Assembly: GCA_033297205.1 (NCBI GenBank)
Contig: MU859115.1
Location: forward strand, 70,461-134,460
Reading direction: 5' to 3'
DNA from: Pseudoneurospora amorphoporcata
Taxonomy: Eukaryota > Ascomycota > Sordariomycetes > Sordariales > Sordariaceae
Length of the DNA stretch: 64,000 bases
Part shown: piece after piece, positions 1-12,149 of the stretch
Layout: every line of letters starts with the position of its first letter
How positions within the stretch are numbered: the stretch's first letter is position 1
Translations under genes and position numbers: made by a program
Notes under the pieces: generated by a model
Seen by the model: the letters and a program-made list of their open reading frames with translations, nothing else
What the model was told of the DNA's origin: nothing
Databases searched by the model: none

Positions 1-1709
1 TTTGGGGCAGCAATAGGAGGAAGTTATCCGGTCCCACTCTAGCCCGGCTCTTCCAAGACATCTCGACCGGTCCAACAGATGTGCCTCTCGTGGTCCCAAA
101 ACGAAGTCGTGAGATACTAGAGGTAGGTGATTCATTCACAAGTGATAGGGTTAAGATACTAATTTATCCTCAGATATCCAAGGCCCTCCTGGAGCAGATT
201 AACGCGGAAGGACATGAGTCGGCATCCACACAACAACTGGAGGAGAACAGGGTGGAGGGCTGTGATGTTATGGCCAAAATGAAAGCGCCAACCCCATCTT
301 CTTCAAGACCACCTCCGCCACACCCGATTCTGAAAAAGCATAGCGCCCCCGTACCGGGACCTCGACATACAGCCAGATTCGCTTCACCGCCACGCGCCGG
401 AGAGGGTGAATCTAACGGAGGTGCCACAACGTCCATCACCAAGGTCGTGCCAGAGCAGTCAACAATGCCGCCTCCGCCATTACCGGCTGCGAGAAAGACA
501 AAGGCAACAGCAGAATCTCCAACTACCATGAAGCCTCCGCCGCTTCCGTCGACAGAAAAGCCCGAGAAGCCCACCGCACAGTTATCGGCTGCGCCTTCAA
601 GCGGCAAAGCCAGCAAGCCTGTAGCCCCCCGAAAAAGGGTCATTGCGACTACAAGATCAGCGAAAAGACGGCCGGTAATGCCACGAAGGACAAGTTCACA
701 GTCATCAACTGCATCCAATACCCAGCAGCGTATGGTGCCGGCGATGACGGACCAAGCTCATCAAAGTACTCGGTCGGCAGCTGTGGCGGATGAGACCTTT
801 CAGGAGTCTCCCCCTTCGGTTGCAGCTTCGCCCCCAACTTCCATCTTGGTAGAACCACTCTCCGAGGTCCCAGTTTCAAAGACAGCAGAGATTCTGGTCC
901 CGAAAATAGCAGAAATCCCGGCTTTAACGGCAGTGGATCAGTCCTCCCGGAGCTCCCAATGTGGCTCAGCATCGTCCCAAGACGAGCAAAGGATCCAGAG
1001 TGCTAGGGCAGCCGGCAAGAGGCCGGCAAGGCCCACTCAAAGATCTTCTTCCGGGGGCATCATGCCTGTTACTATCGGCTCCCAAGAGCGGCGACCAATG
1101 TTTGTTAGTTCCGGATTTTTGCCTGTCCGGTCTCCCAGCTTATCTCGCAGTGAGCATAATGTTCCGACGGGACAGGAGGCTACAAGGAGGAATAGCGTGG
1201 AAAAGAAGCCACGACGTGCGCCTGTTGCTGGGTTCGTGGCTGATAACGATAGTGGAAGTGACACACCCTCACCAGCAAGAACACGCACCACACGTGCTAC
1301 CAAAGACCCTATAGCTGGCTCGCCTCGGCCGCCACTCAGAGCGCCGTTGTTTTCTCAAAGGATGTCTGGGGAGCTATCCTATTCTTCACCTCACGCAATG
1401 TCTCACAGGCTTTCCGGCGAGGTTCCTAATGTACAAGCCTTGACCGAGGAACCCACAACACAGGTATCCGACACCACCGTCCAGGGGCAATTCGATTCTG
1501 ACGTGATAGCAACATCGTCTTTGGTTGAAGCCCGAGATATACCTGACTTTGTGTCGCGCCGTTCGAGGCCTTCCCCATCGCTCCTCCAGGAAGCATTTTC
1601 CCCAACGCCTCCCAGCTCTACACCAACGATTCCCTTTGGTAGGTCGAAGAGCCAACTCACACTGCTGCTGGCGAAGGACAATCACAGGAAGGTGAAGGAA
1701 ACCCGTTAG
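1..1709 (+). CDS. 3' part of a proline/serine-rich disordered protein (5' end outside window)
   Basis: The reading frame is open from base 3 at the window edge, so the true start lies upstream. A 51-nt intron at 123-173 (donor GTAGGT, branch-like TACTAAT, acceptor CAG) is in frame. Removing it joins EILE to ISKALLEQ into one continuous helix-like segment, which supports it. The visible part is 551 residues: a short helical stretch, then a long low-complexity region rich in Pro, Ser, Thr and Arg. It has PPPPHP, PPPPLP and KPPPLP motifs that look like SH3 or WW ligands, and a basic patch KRRPVMPRR. Near the end is a more ordered segment, GRSKSQLTLLLAKD. I do not recognise the family; a scaffold or regulator role is only a guess from composition. 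The stop at 1707-1709 is followed in frame by 54 coding-like codons (see findings). Confidence 0.75.
   Translation, partial: WGSNRRKLSGPTLARLFQDISTGPTDVPLVVPKRSREILEVGDSFTSDRVKILIYPQISKALLEQINAEGHESASTQQLEENRVEGCDVMAKMKAPTPSSSRPPPPHPILKKHSAPVPGPRHTARFASPPRAGEGESNGGATTSITKVVPEQSTMPPPPLPAARKTKATAESPTTMKPPPLPSTEKPEKPTAQLSAAPSSGKASKPVAPRKRVIATTRSAKRRPVMPRRTSSQSSTASNTQQRMVPAMTDQAHQSTRSAAVADETFQESPPSVAASPPTSILVEPLSEVPVSKTAEILVPKIAEIPALTAVDQSSRSSQCGSASSQDEQRIQSARAAGKRPARPTQRSSSGGIMPVTIGSQERRPMFVSSGFLPVRSPSLSRSEHNVPTGQEATRRNSVEKKPRRAPVAGFVADNDSGSDTPSPARTRTTRATKDPIAGSPRPPLRAPLFSQRMSGELSYSSPHAMSHRLSGEVPNVQALTEEPTTQVSDTTVQGQFDSDVIATSSLVEARDIPDFVSRRSRPSPSLLQEAFSPTPPSSTPTIPFGRSKSQLTLLLAKDNHRKVKETR
123..173 (+). 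other. intron in the proline-rich gene
   Basis: GTAGGT donor, TACTAAT branch-like site 13 nt before the CAG acceptor, 51 nt. The intron preserves the frame, so retention would only insert 17 residues. Confidence 0.7.
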
Positions 1710-3498
1710 TGGCGGATCAAGCAGTTTTTCGGACTGGTTTCGAATAAGGGTGATCGATGGGGTGTGGCCAGCCCCCCAGAGACTCCATCTCAACAAGAAT
1801 CATCAGAAGGATCACTCGTGGAAGAAAACCCAGCTCCAGACGGACTTTTTTTCTGTCCCAACATATACACATAGCAGGAGGACCAGCGATACTCCCGAAA
1901 GCCTGGATGAGGACCTAGCGGAGCCAGAATATCCCTGGATTGCATTTCACAGGCGTTGTTTGAACTTGGATGTGGAGAGGATACATAGCACAGCGTTTTT
2001 CTTTTCCTAGCATGAGCATTTCAGAGGCTACTAGGCCTACTGGTCATTTGCATATATGCATGAGTTTGGGGAAGGCTGTTAGCATACGGTGTTTACTTTA
2101 TCTGAGAATTTTTATGTCCTCATCCTTCTGGTGTATCAGTAGATGATCTTGATTTCATTGGTGGGGTGGGCTCAGATACGTACGAAAGTGAGTGCAGCGT
2201 AGTGATGGGTGTACTGGGGCTGGATATTGAACTTTGAGCGTTTGGCTTTGCGAGCTTATTATGGAAACATATTTCTGTCTGTTCATCTGAAGAATTGGGC
2301 GCAAGTTGCTGAAGTCCCGTTCGCGATCAAATACTCGTCTCAAGACATGGAACTGAGGGACATCGCTGTCTGACCCAGTGCTTCCAGGAAAGCGCGAGTT
2401 AAAAAAGAGAGGTTCCATAACAGGGAAAGTGAGCGAGGTGTTAAGGCACGACTGCTCGCTCTTTCCCATCGCTCTCCACTCCTTCCTCAATACCCTCTGA
2501 CCGCCAGTATGGGAAGGTGCGATCCGACAGTCCAGACAGTCTGGGCCGCGACTTCCCCAACGTTCGTGAATGTAAATTATGGTCTAATGCGCCAAAGGTT
2601 TAGAGGAAAGTAAAAATCCTGGAAGATAAAGAAAGAAGAGGAAACGGGTCTGGATCGGATGGAATGGGTAAAAGTTTTTATGTGCGATGACTATTCACGA
2701 TGAGATGAAAGACCAAGATCTGGAAGGTGTAAGCGCGTGTCCTACCAAAGGCGAGGAGATAAGTGAAGAGCAAAGTGAAAAGGAAAGTAAAAGGAAAGTG
2801 AAGAGAGGAGTGAAAGAAGTGTAAGGGGCTGCCCTGTATAAAGGGAGGTAAAAGAAGTAGTAAAATATAAGTGAAGAGAGAAGGAAAGAGAGAAGCGCCA
2901 AGGAGTGGGGAGAGAAAATAACGAGAGATGTGCAGAATGAGGTGAAGAGAACATAGCGAGCTAAACGGAACCAAAGAATTAGTTACCTCTACGGTGTAAC
3001 GAATCCTGCTTACCATTAGTACACGTCCGTCCTCACTATTATTACTATTCATTCATCGGGCACTTCAAAGTACCAAAACCGTCCGTCCGTCGTTGGTGAC
3101 TATAATCATTAACCATTCAACATGAGAACCACTGCTCGAAAAGAGGAGTTGAAACAAGGAAAAATCAAATTATTAGAGCAGGCTTCGACGCATGCTTATA
3201 ACCCCATTGCCATTCCCCTGCCCCGAACCGTTTGTTGTCCAACTGATGACACATAACAAGAAACGCGTGAACGAAGTGTAAGAAAACAACAGCAGCACCT
3301 TGGTATCTTTTCATCATGAATCAGTCACACTTTATACCCTCAAAGACTCAACCCCCAAGCTCCCAACCTCCCCGTCGCCAAACAAACCTCTCAAGATATT
3401 AACATCATCCCATCACCACCATCAACACACCCATCCCCACCCAACCTAGCCCCATCAACCCTCCCTTCCTCATCCCCATCACTCCCCACCCCAGCCAC
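1710..3498. other. intergenic, convergent 3' ends, with polypurine tract
   Basis: Bases 1710-1874 are an in-frame extension of the upstream gene beyond its TAG. The rest lies between two converging genes and has no convincing gene. Bases 2740-2960 are strikingly purine-rich on the plus strand, with repeated AAGTGAAG-like units. The open frames there on the minus strand are composition artefacts (Leu/Phe/Ser only). Confidence 0.6.
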
Positions 3499-6400
3499 CT
3501 AAGCCTTCTCCGCATGCCCATCATTAAGCAACATCTCCAACACAATCTGTCCACCGGGCACCTCCGGATGTGACATACAAATCTTGACCGTCCCCTTACT
3601 ATCCTGCAGCACCCCGGCCTGCAAGAGGGTATGCGGCTGCGCATGTTGCTGGCCGCTTCCCGTGGGGCCTCTAAACCCATAGTCCAAGCACCTCACGTCT
3701 CTGCCGGCAATGATCTGGCGCAGGCGACCGTTCTCGGCGTTGCGGACTTCGACGTAATCTTCGTTGAACAACAAGAGGTACTGGCCGAACATGGTGGCTG
3801 CTTTGGCTTTCTTTTGCTTGCCAGAGTATTCCATGATCAGGGTGCGGGAAATCTCGCCGTGCTTGTCGACGTAGACGGCGCAGTCCTCGTAGGTGAGGAG
3901 GAATTCCTGGTCGTTGAGCTTGAACATGCCCAGGGGCCGTTGGTCCTTGATGCGCGAGGCGATGTTGGCGATGGCGGGGAGGTTGAGGTCGCGCGGGATG
4001 GACTGGGTGACTTTTTTGTCTAGCGTCAAAAGCTCGAAACCCTTGGCGGAGGCGACGGCGATGTAAGTTTGGAAGAGGTTGAGCGAGTAACACTCGGCGG
4101 GCAGGTAGAACTCGTCGTAGTCGCGGAAAGACTCGGTTGCCCCTGAGGAAACCTTGCGGCTGCCGAAGATGCGGGACTTCTTTTCCGTGGCCTTTTGGAA
4201 GACGGGCTCGAGAACCTTGAAGGTGTTGTGCATGCCTTCCTTGCGCTTGTAGAAGAGGAGGGTGCGGTCCTTCATGCGGGCGGTGGCGAAGAAGGTGACG
4301 TCCTTGGCGAGCCGTTGGGGCGCCCGTCGGGTGTTGTCGTGGGTTGGTGCCGGGAAGTTGGAGACGGGAGCGATCACATCGAGGGGGTAGGAGATGAGTG
4401 ACCTGTCGGCGATGAGAAGACAAACGGAAAAGTCCTCGAGGACTGCAATCTGGGTGACCTTGCTGATCTGGACCGAGCGTGTCCAGCCTCGGGGGTTGGA
4501 CGCTTCCGAAATGTAAACGCCGTAATCCGTGCCGATGGCGATGATGGACTTGCCGAAGGACTTGAACGCGGTAGCACAGTTTACCTGAGCTCTGCATACC
4601 GGCGGGGGACCGCGGCCTTTGCCGTATTCCTTCTCCATTTCTCGTATCGCCCTGTCCAAGGGCGTCTCACTGATTGGCACGCCCTGTTGCCTGCCAAAGG
4701 TCGAATAAGAATCGTACGCAAAAGCACCGTCGGAAAGAACTCGCAGGCGGAAAGGCTCGGCGTTTTGAGCATGTAGCGCTTTGGCGTGTCTTGTCTTCGC
4801 GTCCACGATCGCATTACACCAATCCGCGCGGTCCTGAGCAGAGGAGGCGTAGAGCGTGTAGATCTCATGACCGAGATGTTTTATTTTGAAGGGGTAGATG
4901 ATCTTTCCATCATCGACACCTGAGCTTGTTAGACGAGTAACGGGGTTGAGGGAGCCCATGGACGAACTTGTTGCCGTGTGATCTAGGCCGGGCCGATCGC
5001 CTCCATTAGAGGCAACCTTGTTGAGCTGTGTTCCGGATCCAGTGGCAGCCGCTGTACGGGTCAGAGGTGCTGCGAGACCCTTTTGTTTCGTAACTGGTTC
5101 ATCGTGCATGCTTTCCAGGAAGAGGAGTGGCATGGGTATAGGCTGTGTGCAATTGTCAGCAGTGTACACGATCGAATATCGCACATAGACTTACCTCTTT
5201 TGACACGTCATATTTCTTGTCATTTCTCCCGTCTTTGGTCGAGACCGCCTTGGCCAAGATGAAATAATGATCAAATAGCAGGGCCTGTGTGTCAACCCAG
5301 CGTACTCCCTTCGAACCCTGTCGCTGAAGCTCGCCTTGCTTGAGAAGTTCCCTCCCCAGGTGATCGAGGTTGAGGACTGATTGGAAGCCGGGTCGAAGAA
5401 CCAGCTGGTGTTGCAGTTCAAGTAGAGCCACCTTCTTGGTCATGTCAGCAACTCTGTTATCGCACTCCTGTGTGACAGCCTTGATCTCTTCGATGGCCTT
5501 GATGAGATTCTGCTTCTCTTCACTGTCTTCGATCGTGTTCTTCAAGACTGTGCTGAGCAACAAAGAATATCTCTGCAGGCGTGTAATGGGCGCCTTTACA
5601 AACGTGGTCCATTCCAAACGCTTGGACCGCCTATGGCTTTGTACGTGTCCCAAAAAATCACGGAAGAGCATATTCCTATGGCTCTCCTTTCGGATGAGGT
5701 ACTCCGAGTTCGGGTAAGACGAGCAGTATTCGATGTAGATCGGCCTGGCCTTGCGAATCCACTCCCTGAACAGATCACTAAACCCAACAATGAAGGGCGC
5801 CTGTTCCTGTTGGCGATATTTGAGCTGGGCAAGCAAGTGGTCCTTGTTGATCTGCTGCACCGTATCAACCTTACCAAAAACTGCTTCCAGAAACTTGTCC
5901 CTCCTGCCGTTGGGAAGAACAGGCGGCTGGTGTACGCGGAGTTGATCTCTGTAGAGGAGCCGAACGACATCGAGCTGGGCCATGTACTCCTCTTCACTGG
6001 TGACAATCTCGTGCAGGACGTTTTGCCTCTCAATCTCCTTTTTGCTCTTCTTTTCGCAATCCGCCAGAGTGACTCCGTGGAAGGTCGCCCAGTCCTGAAC
6101 CACTGGATCATCAGAAAGTAGGTGATCCAGATTGGCCTTCTTCAGCGTTCTACCGCAGTGATGCGAGTAGCACCTTGCTGGAATGCCGTTTTCATTGAGT
6201 TTGGGGGCGGTCTCCTCGGCCTCATGCAACTTGGGCGCGTAGCAACCATGGCCAGTCAGCTGCCACAAGACACCTGTCATCTGGCCAGGTGCGAACCTGA
6301 CCCATTCCTCATCCGTGACCAAGAGGCCGGACGCAAACATGGAGTCCACTACTGTGGTACTCAGGCCTTCCGCGTCAGCAACGTTCATGGTAGGAACTTT

Positions 6401-8896
6401 GTGACAGAAAAGCTTCACAATTCCTTCCTCAATGGATTTTCTCTTGAGGTCCACCTCGCCGTCTGCCATCTCACGAATCCAAGCAGTAACACTGCTAAGC
6501 GCCCACGGCTCGGCACAACGCTTAATCTCCGTGGCCGTGAGCTTCGATGGGATGAACTTCCTCTTCCTGCCAGGCAAGGTAATCATATCATAGGCAGCAA
6601 GCGACGACGGTGTCCCCGAGTCGTAGCCATCTTGAGACACGCTTTGATGGCCGAGATGAGAATGATGCTGATGGGCATGATGTTTTAATGCTCGCCTCCG
6701 CTCCTCAGCGGCATCGGTTCTTGATCGTGCCGGTGTCTGGACAGGAGGAGTATTGCTGTGACCGGAAAGCGATATCGATCTCTCTACTGCAGCTTGACCT
6801 TGTTGGTCATACATGAGCCGTTGATTCACATCCATATTGTACCCCTGTTGAGAAGCGACCCTACTAGGGGGCAGTACCGACAGGGCTGGACGGCCTTCGC
6901 CAAGAGGAGGGACAGCTGGAAGAGGCCGGTTGGATATCCCGGGATGGTAGAACATATCAGGGTAATCTTCCTTCGTCGGCGAATCACTTCCGCCCTGCCT
7001 GGAGTGGATCGAGACATGCTCATCTCCCTCATCGAAGCTCAGCCGGTGAGTTTGCGGGGCCTGAAGACCACCAGTTCCGCCATAGTCGACCGCAGCTTGG
7101 GAGAACGGAGCATACTCGCTTCCCGTATTTTGCGGATATGGCAACGGCCTGGGCCCTTGGTCAAATTGGGTCGAGGTTGCGGGTGGAGAGCCAAATCCAT
7201 TCTCGTAGTGAAGGTTTCCAGCATATCCACCCCCATACAAGCCGAGATCCATTCCACCAAAATCGCTATCCGTGCCTTGTTCCTCGGGCGGCGGTGGTAA
7301 CTCCCGTTGGTGTCCCGGCGGCTGTATCGGGTGTGACGGTGGGGTCTGCTGCTGCGCTGCCGGAGGTTCCATGTAAGATGGGAACGATATTCCACCAAAG
7401 CCAAAGCGTCGGTCGTCCATGTCTTCCTGCATAGCCAGGAGGCCAGCAGCACCCTCGGGGTCGCTCTCGTCGTCATCGTAGTTATACGTATTGGGATAAG
7501 TATTCGGGATATCGTTCCTGTTCACTGTCGATGCATTAGAAGGATAGCGATCTACCGCTGCAGCGGATCCGACATTCGTCGAGGCAGTCGAACTGTAGCG
7601 GTGCAGCCCCTGGTCGTCCTCCGACATGCTGCCATTAACACCATGGTACTGTCGTGGTCCCACCTCCGAAATGATATCACTGAACAAGGCGTCTTGGGCT
7701 TGCAGCTCATCACTTTGCCCATCGGGTCCCCAGCTTTGGTCCTCTGGCAAATTATCCATGGGGCGGCTAGGGAGCGGAGCATTTGTTGGATGTCTTGTAA
7801 GACCGCCAGGTGCTTGTGAATGTGCAGGAGGAGACGGCGCAGAGACCTGGGAATCCGATCTAGAATTCCGACCGGCAAAAGCGCTGTGATCCGCAGAACC
7901 GTAATTAGGTCCGACGGGCATCTGAGCATGGGCGGCATAAGGCGCCTGAGACGTCATGGTATTATACGCCATGTTTTGGGCGTTGTTCACGCCATTCAAG
8001 GAATAGGACCCGTAGTATTGCTGCTGGTTGTATGCACTCGCCGGGGGATAGGACTGGTCATATTGCGGCGATGTTGCGGTGGCAGAGGATGGAGGATACT
8101 GTGGACTACGGGCGGGCTCATAGCTAGGCATGGACGGAGCTGTAGCCATCTGGGGGGATTGGCCAAATCCCGACTGCGAGATGCTGGGAGAGGTATAGCC
8201 ATACGTGTATCCATTGTATCCCGGGGAAGCCACTGAAGCGACGGAAGAATGTCTCTGTGGCGTGTTAGTGTTGGCGTACGCCGCCGGGTTATAGGCTGGC
8301 GGGGTATAGGTTGTAGGGGTGGGCGCGTAGGTCGGGCTCGTCGGAGCACCGTATCTCGAGGGCGGGCCGGGGTGGTACGGGAGGGAGGTTGATTGAGTGC
8401 GAGCAAAGGCCTGGGGGTTGTACGTCGAGTGTGTCGGTGCGGGCGGCGGCGCGTTCGTCTGAGCCTGATACTGGTGTTGATATCCAGCCATGGCGATATG
8501 CTGAGGATTGTAGCTGAGGCGATTCTGGGCGGCCGGCGCATCCTGTACCGTGGGACTGGTGATAAACAGCTCCTCCTCGCCCCTACTGCTCACAGGTGCC
8601 CCAGTGTAAATGGCGGGCTGCTGGCGGGAAGCGCTCGGGTCGAACATGTCGGCATCGTCGCCCGTGTTGAAGCTCAAGCGTCGCTGGGGAGGATATGGCG
8701 GGTTGTTATTGTTGTCCTGCGCGGTGCCGCCAACGGGATATTGAGCGGGCGGTACATGGCCGTAGCGGCGGGAATCGTCGCCGCGAAACGACATGGCGCT
8801 CGAGTGTCTGTCGTCCTTGTCGTTGTCGTTGTTGTTGTCGTCGACGACTGTTGGGTACCTGTAGGTAGAGGATGACCTAGAAGCTGTCGCTGTCAA
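3499..8896 (-). CDS. Rho1-type guanine nucleotide exchange factor (DEP-DH-PH-CNH)
   Basis: Two exons, 5195-8896 and 3499-5142, give about 1781 residues. The 52-nt intron (GTAAGT donor, CTGAC branch, CACACAG acceptor) joins KYDVSKE to PIPMPLLFLES, a typical PH-domain join in this family. Residues 1-775 are disordered and rich in Tyr, Gln, Pro and Ser. A DEP-like domain lies near 795-890, followed by the CYSHHCGRTLKKANLDHLL linker motif. The DH (RhoGEF) domain is near 955-1150, PH from about 1180, and a citron-homology (CNH) domain near 1420-1740. This order is that of yeast Rom1/Rom2 and fission yeast Rgf proteins, which load GTP on Rho1 for glucan synthesis and cell-wall integrity signalling at growing tips. 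The family call is firm; the exact orthologue is not. It converges with the upstream proline-rich gene. Confidence 0.93.
5143..5194 (-). other. intron inside the PH domain of the Rho GEF
   Basis: 52 nt, GTAAGT donor, CTGAC branch site 14 nt from the CACACAG acceptor. Removal restores the PH-domain frame, which otherwise ends at a stop within 12 codons. Confidence 0.92.
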
Positions 8897-10001
8897 TGAT
8901 GGACGGCGCCGAGGTCCGGGCGAGCAGCTTTGTGCGATGTCCGCGTAGCGTCAAGCTCTCGGGCAACCTTCCACCGCTCGGACGGAAGGCGACGGGTCGC
9001 GAAATTGGATGTCGGAAACAACGGCGACGGGGTTGCGGATCTCGGGCAAGGTCGCTCGGTGGTGCTAAGGTAGGTAAGGTATGTATGATAACAGCTTTCT
9101 GTGTCAATTAAATATGGAGTCTGGGGTGGGTGGCATTTAGCGCGCGTCCCAGTGGAGACTCGGTTATGACCTATGGGTATCGTCTGTATCGTAATCGTAT
9201 GTACACGTCCTTACACCAACGGTTACTCCATCCGCCGAGTTCGATGAGATGGTTGATGTTGAAGTTGTCGGAAAACCGAAGTGGCCCTTGAAGGCTAGTA
9301 GACTCGGGTGGCTGGCGCGCGTGCGGGACGCAGATATGATGTATGCAATCACATCGAGTCAGCGTCTGACTCTTGTCGAACGGTCCAAGTCGTCGGCGTG
9401 TCGGGTCACAAGGCGCAGGCGAGGGTGATGGCGGGGGTGTGTATGGGCAGAGTACTGGTAAAGGTATCAGCCCGATGGGGGTCGATGACAGTGAACCACT
9501 AAAAACTTCACAACGTCCGACGGTTCAGGTTCCATTAGTAGTTCCCTTGGGATCTAGGGGCCTGCCACGCATGGGCTGAAGTGTGCTGAGTGTTCCTTTT
9601 TCCTGGTTGGCACACAAGGCTGGCGCTGTCTTCAGCCCTGTCACAGCGCGGGGATTGACTGTACTCGTCGGAAGAAGCATTCAGGCCCACTTTTTAGTTT
9701 GTGTAGGTATACCTATACTTATCACTTCAGCTTCAGTTACCATGCGTTCAATTGACTTCTCACTCACTGACAGTCATCGTCACATTGTCAGGCAGTGCCT
9801 GTCATGCACGCAAACTGAGAAACAGCAGGTACATTGCTGCAGATGGTAATCATGATGGCTTCGGTACTCCCTCCTGTATTCAAATTAAGCCTAGGCCTGA
9901 TGGCATGGTGGGTCCTGGGCTTCTCCCTCTTCATCACTTTAATACCATCCTCAAGAGAAAGCCATTAAGTTGTTCCGATTGATAACCGGAACAAAGTCAA
10001 A
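8897..10001. other. divergent intergenic region, 5' of the Rho GEF
   Basis: Upstream sequence shared by the minus-strand Rho GEF and the small plus-strand gene at 10002. The short open frames here have no codon bias or recognisable motif. I see no repeat or RNA gene. Confidence 0.5.
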
Positions 10002-10267
10002 ATGTCCGGCAATAACGGAAACAGCAACGGCAAGGGCAGTTTCAAGAGCCAGTCCTCCAACGCCCAAGGAAACAAATCCTCTGGAGGAGGATCCTCGTCC
10101 AATTCCAAGTAAGTGAAGCCCGCAACCTTTGCTTCTCTATTGGTATGACCTACACCGTCCGATAAGAGCCTCCGACTGACATTCCGCCTCCCATCTCTGA
10201 GGCTAGAGATCTAATCGACCACACGAGGGAGGAGCCAGGACACGGCAAGAGTCCTTACGGTGAGTAG
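10002..10267 (+). CDS. small spliced Gly/Ser/Asn-rich protein of about 55 residues
   Basis: ATG at 10002 sits in a fair fungal context (gtcaaaATG). Exon 1 (10002-10108) codes for a Gly/Asn/Ser/Lys-rich peptide and ends at a GTAAGT donor. A 98-nt intron (10109-10206) with a CTGAC branch at about 10176 ends in GCTAG. Exon 2 (10207-10267) continues in frame as KDLIDHTREEPGHGKSPYGE, then stop. The whole protein is hydrophilic with no signal peptide or membrane segment. A strong GTGAGT donor overlaps the last codons, so a further exon is possible and the C-terminus is uncertain. I do not recognise the family. It is too short and too spliced to show as a long open frame, and rests on the start context and splice signals alone. 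Confidence 0.5.
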
Positions 10268-12149
10268 GAGGGTGACGAATTAGACAACTGATGTGCTGTC
10301 AAGTTCAAGTTGAAGAAGAATCAACCTAGTGGATAGGAGGACGAAGTTGATATTCGACGGGACGTGTAAGCAGTCCATATCATTCCAGCATCTGAATCAA
10401 TATCAATGGCGCTGCAAATACAAGCCACGTCCAGTTGCATAGCCTCCTCATTGGTGGTGAGACGTCACCGTGCTACGGTAGTTGATAAAACAAAATAGCC
10501 GAATTGGTGGAGGATTCAAACCTGAAGTGCAACTCAAAAAACCATGCAAGGCATCCATCTACCGTTCTGACTTGTGAAATGTCAAGTGCGAGAGGCAACC
10601 AACCTTCGGTTACAAGTCAGAGGTACAGTTGAAATGACATGCAGTGATGCGGTCCGAGTGCCTCAACAAGCAGTACGGCTCTAGTGTAAAAGAACGGTGG
10701 TTGGTCTGTGCTTCCAGCACGCTAAACTACAAGGGTAGGTAGCCGTTTCTTATCGCTTGATAAGGCACATTGTCGTCACAAACTCCCATCTGATGGCTCA
10801 TCTTTGAGAACCCATCTCAGGTTTAGTAATATACAAGACAACGTTTACCCGTTAACGTCAGAGATATACACAGAACACATTCAAACCAAGGGATGATGTT
10901 TCATAAAACAGCGAAACGGGCAGCTAAGCGATTGGGACGAAATTGGTGAAGCAGCGCGTACAGCCTTGGCCGCTGGGCGTTTGTGAACTGTTAGAGAGAA
11001 AAGGTAAAGTGACCAATCGGCTCCGGGTTTGTTTAGAGGTTCCCCTGGGTTCCTGGATTCTGTCAATTGCCAGGGGCTTCCTTTCAACAACTGTTTGTTT
11101 GGCTTTCTGCAGGGCAGTTCCCATATCTCTTCAATGTTCAACATTTTATTGTTTCTCGGGCCGTTCAAAGCCGCCATGTTTTCGATGGAGGAATTGGCTC
11201 TGAATTGCTTCGAGACAAAAGTCTCGAGTCGGGATCTCCTTCACCTTGGAGGAAAATTAACTGTTCAGGCGGAGCCAGGGCATTGGACGCCGTGGTGTCT
11301 GAAAGGGAATGCCTCATTCTCTCCGTGCCGCGGCAATATCCAACAATGGTCTGTTTTCAGATTCAGCACGGTTGGAGCCTTTCAGCCCTATGGCAACAAT
11401 CACAAGGTCTAGGTATGTATGTAGGTCCGTCTGTGTTGACAGCTCGGACATTGGAGGTCATCCGAATCTGCCTCAGCGTCGAGGTTATCAAAGATCTTAT
11501 CAGATGGTCGGATCGACGGCGTTAAGCCAAAATTGGTGAGAATAGAAAGGAAGCCAAAGGAAACACCCCACTCTGTGAATTGCGTGCTGGCCTGAAACTC
11601 GGTCATGACACCAAAATGCTGGCCGATGTCGTCGTGTCGGCAGGTTCTGCTGGCAAAGGTTGTGTTGAGCTCTTGTTGCTGGTGATGCAGTTACTGTCGA
11701 CAGCCGGTGTCAAATGATGGCGGGTCCAGATGCTTTTCTTGGGATGCTAAGAATTCAAATTATATCTTCAACCTCTTGCGTTGAAACACCAAAAAACAAC
11801 AACATCTCCATGTTTCCACTTGCCCTAACAATGTTCATATGTTGCCGGAAGTGATGCCGAATTTGTAAGCGCCACTCAATCAGCCCGGGAGAACGAGATG
11901 ACGGCAATGCGGGGTTACTGTTCGCTCATCCCCCGGCGAACCCCACCTGGACGCCCTCGATCCTCGGACGCTGGACTTCTTCCTGTTCCCCCGTGGGCCC
12001 CCGCTTCTTCAGCGTCCAAGTATTAACGTAGCCGATTTTTCTCCCAAGGTCTTCCTGTTTTGCTGCCTCCTCTGCTTCAGTAAACACACAACCTAACAAG
12101 ACACTCAAAACCAACCGCTTCTACCCAAGCATCTTTTGAATCCGACAAA
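10268..12149. other. intergenic region 5' of sod-1
   Basis: No convincing gene. Several overlapping open frames of 60-150 codons around 10880-11540 occur on both strands but lack codon bias, splice signals or motifs. The last 300 bases, GC- and pyrimidine-rich, are the likely sod-1 promoter and leader. Confidence 0.5.

Noticed and set aside
2678..3052. Hydrophobic Leu/Phe/Ser-rich minus-strand frames that look like membrane proteins
   Set aside because: They come from translating a polypyrimidine tract in several frames; all three frames look alike.
3671..4597. 308-codon Arg/Pro/His-rich frame overlapping the Rho GEF
   Set aside because: Same-strand shifted-frame shadow of the CNH domain coding sequence.
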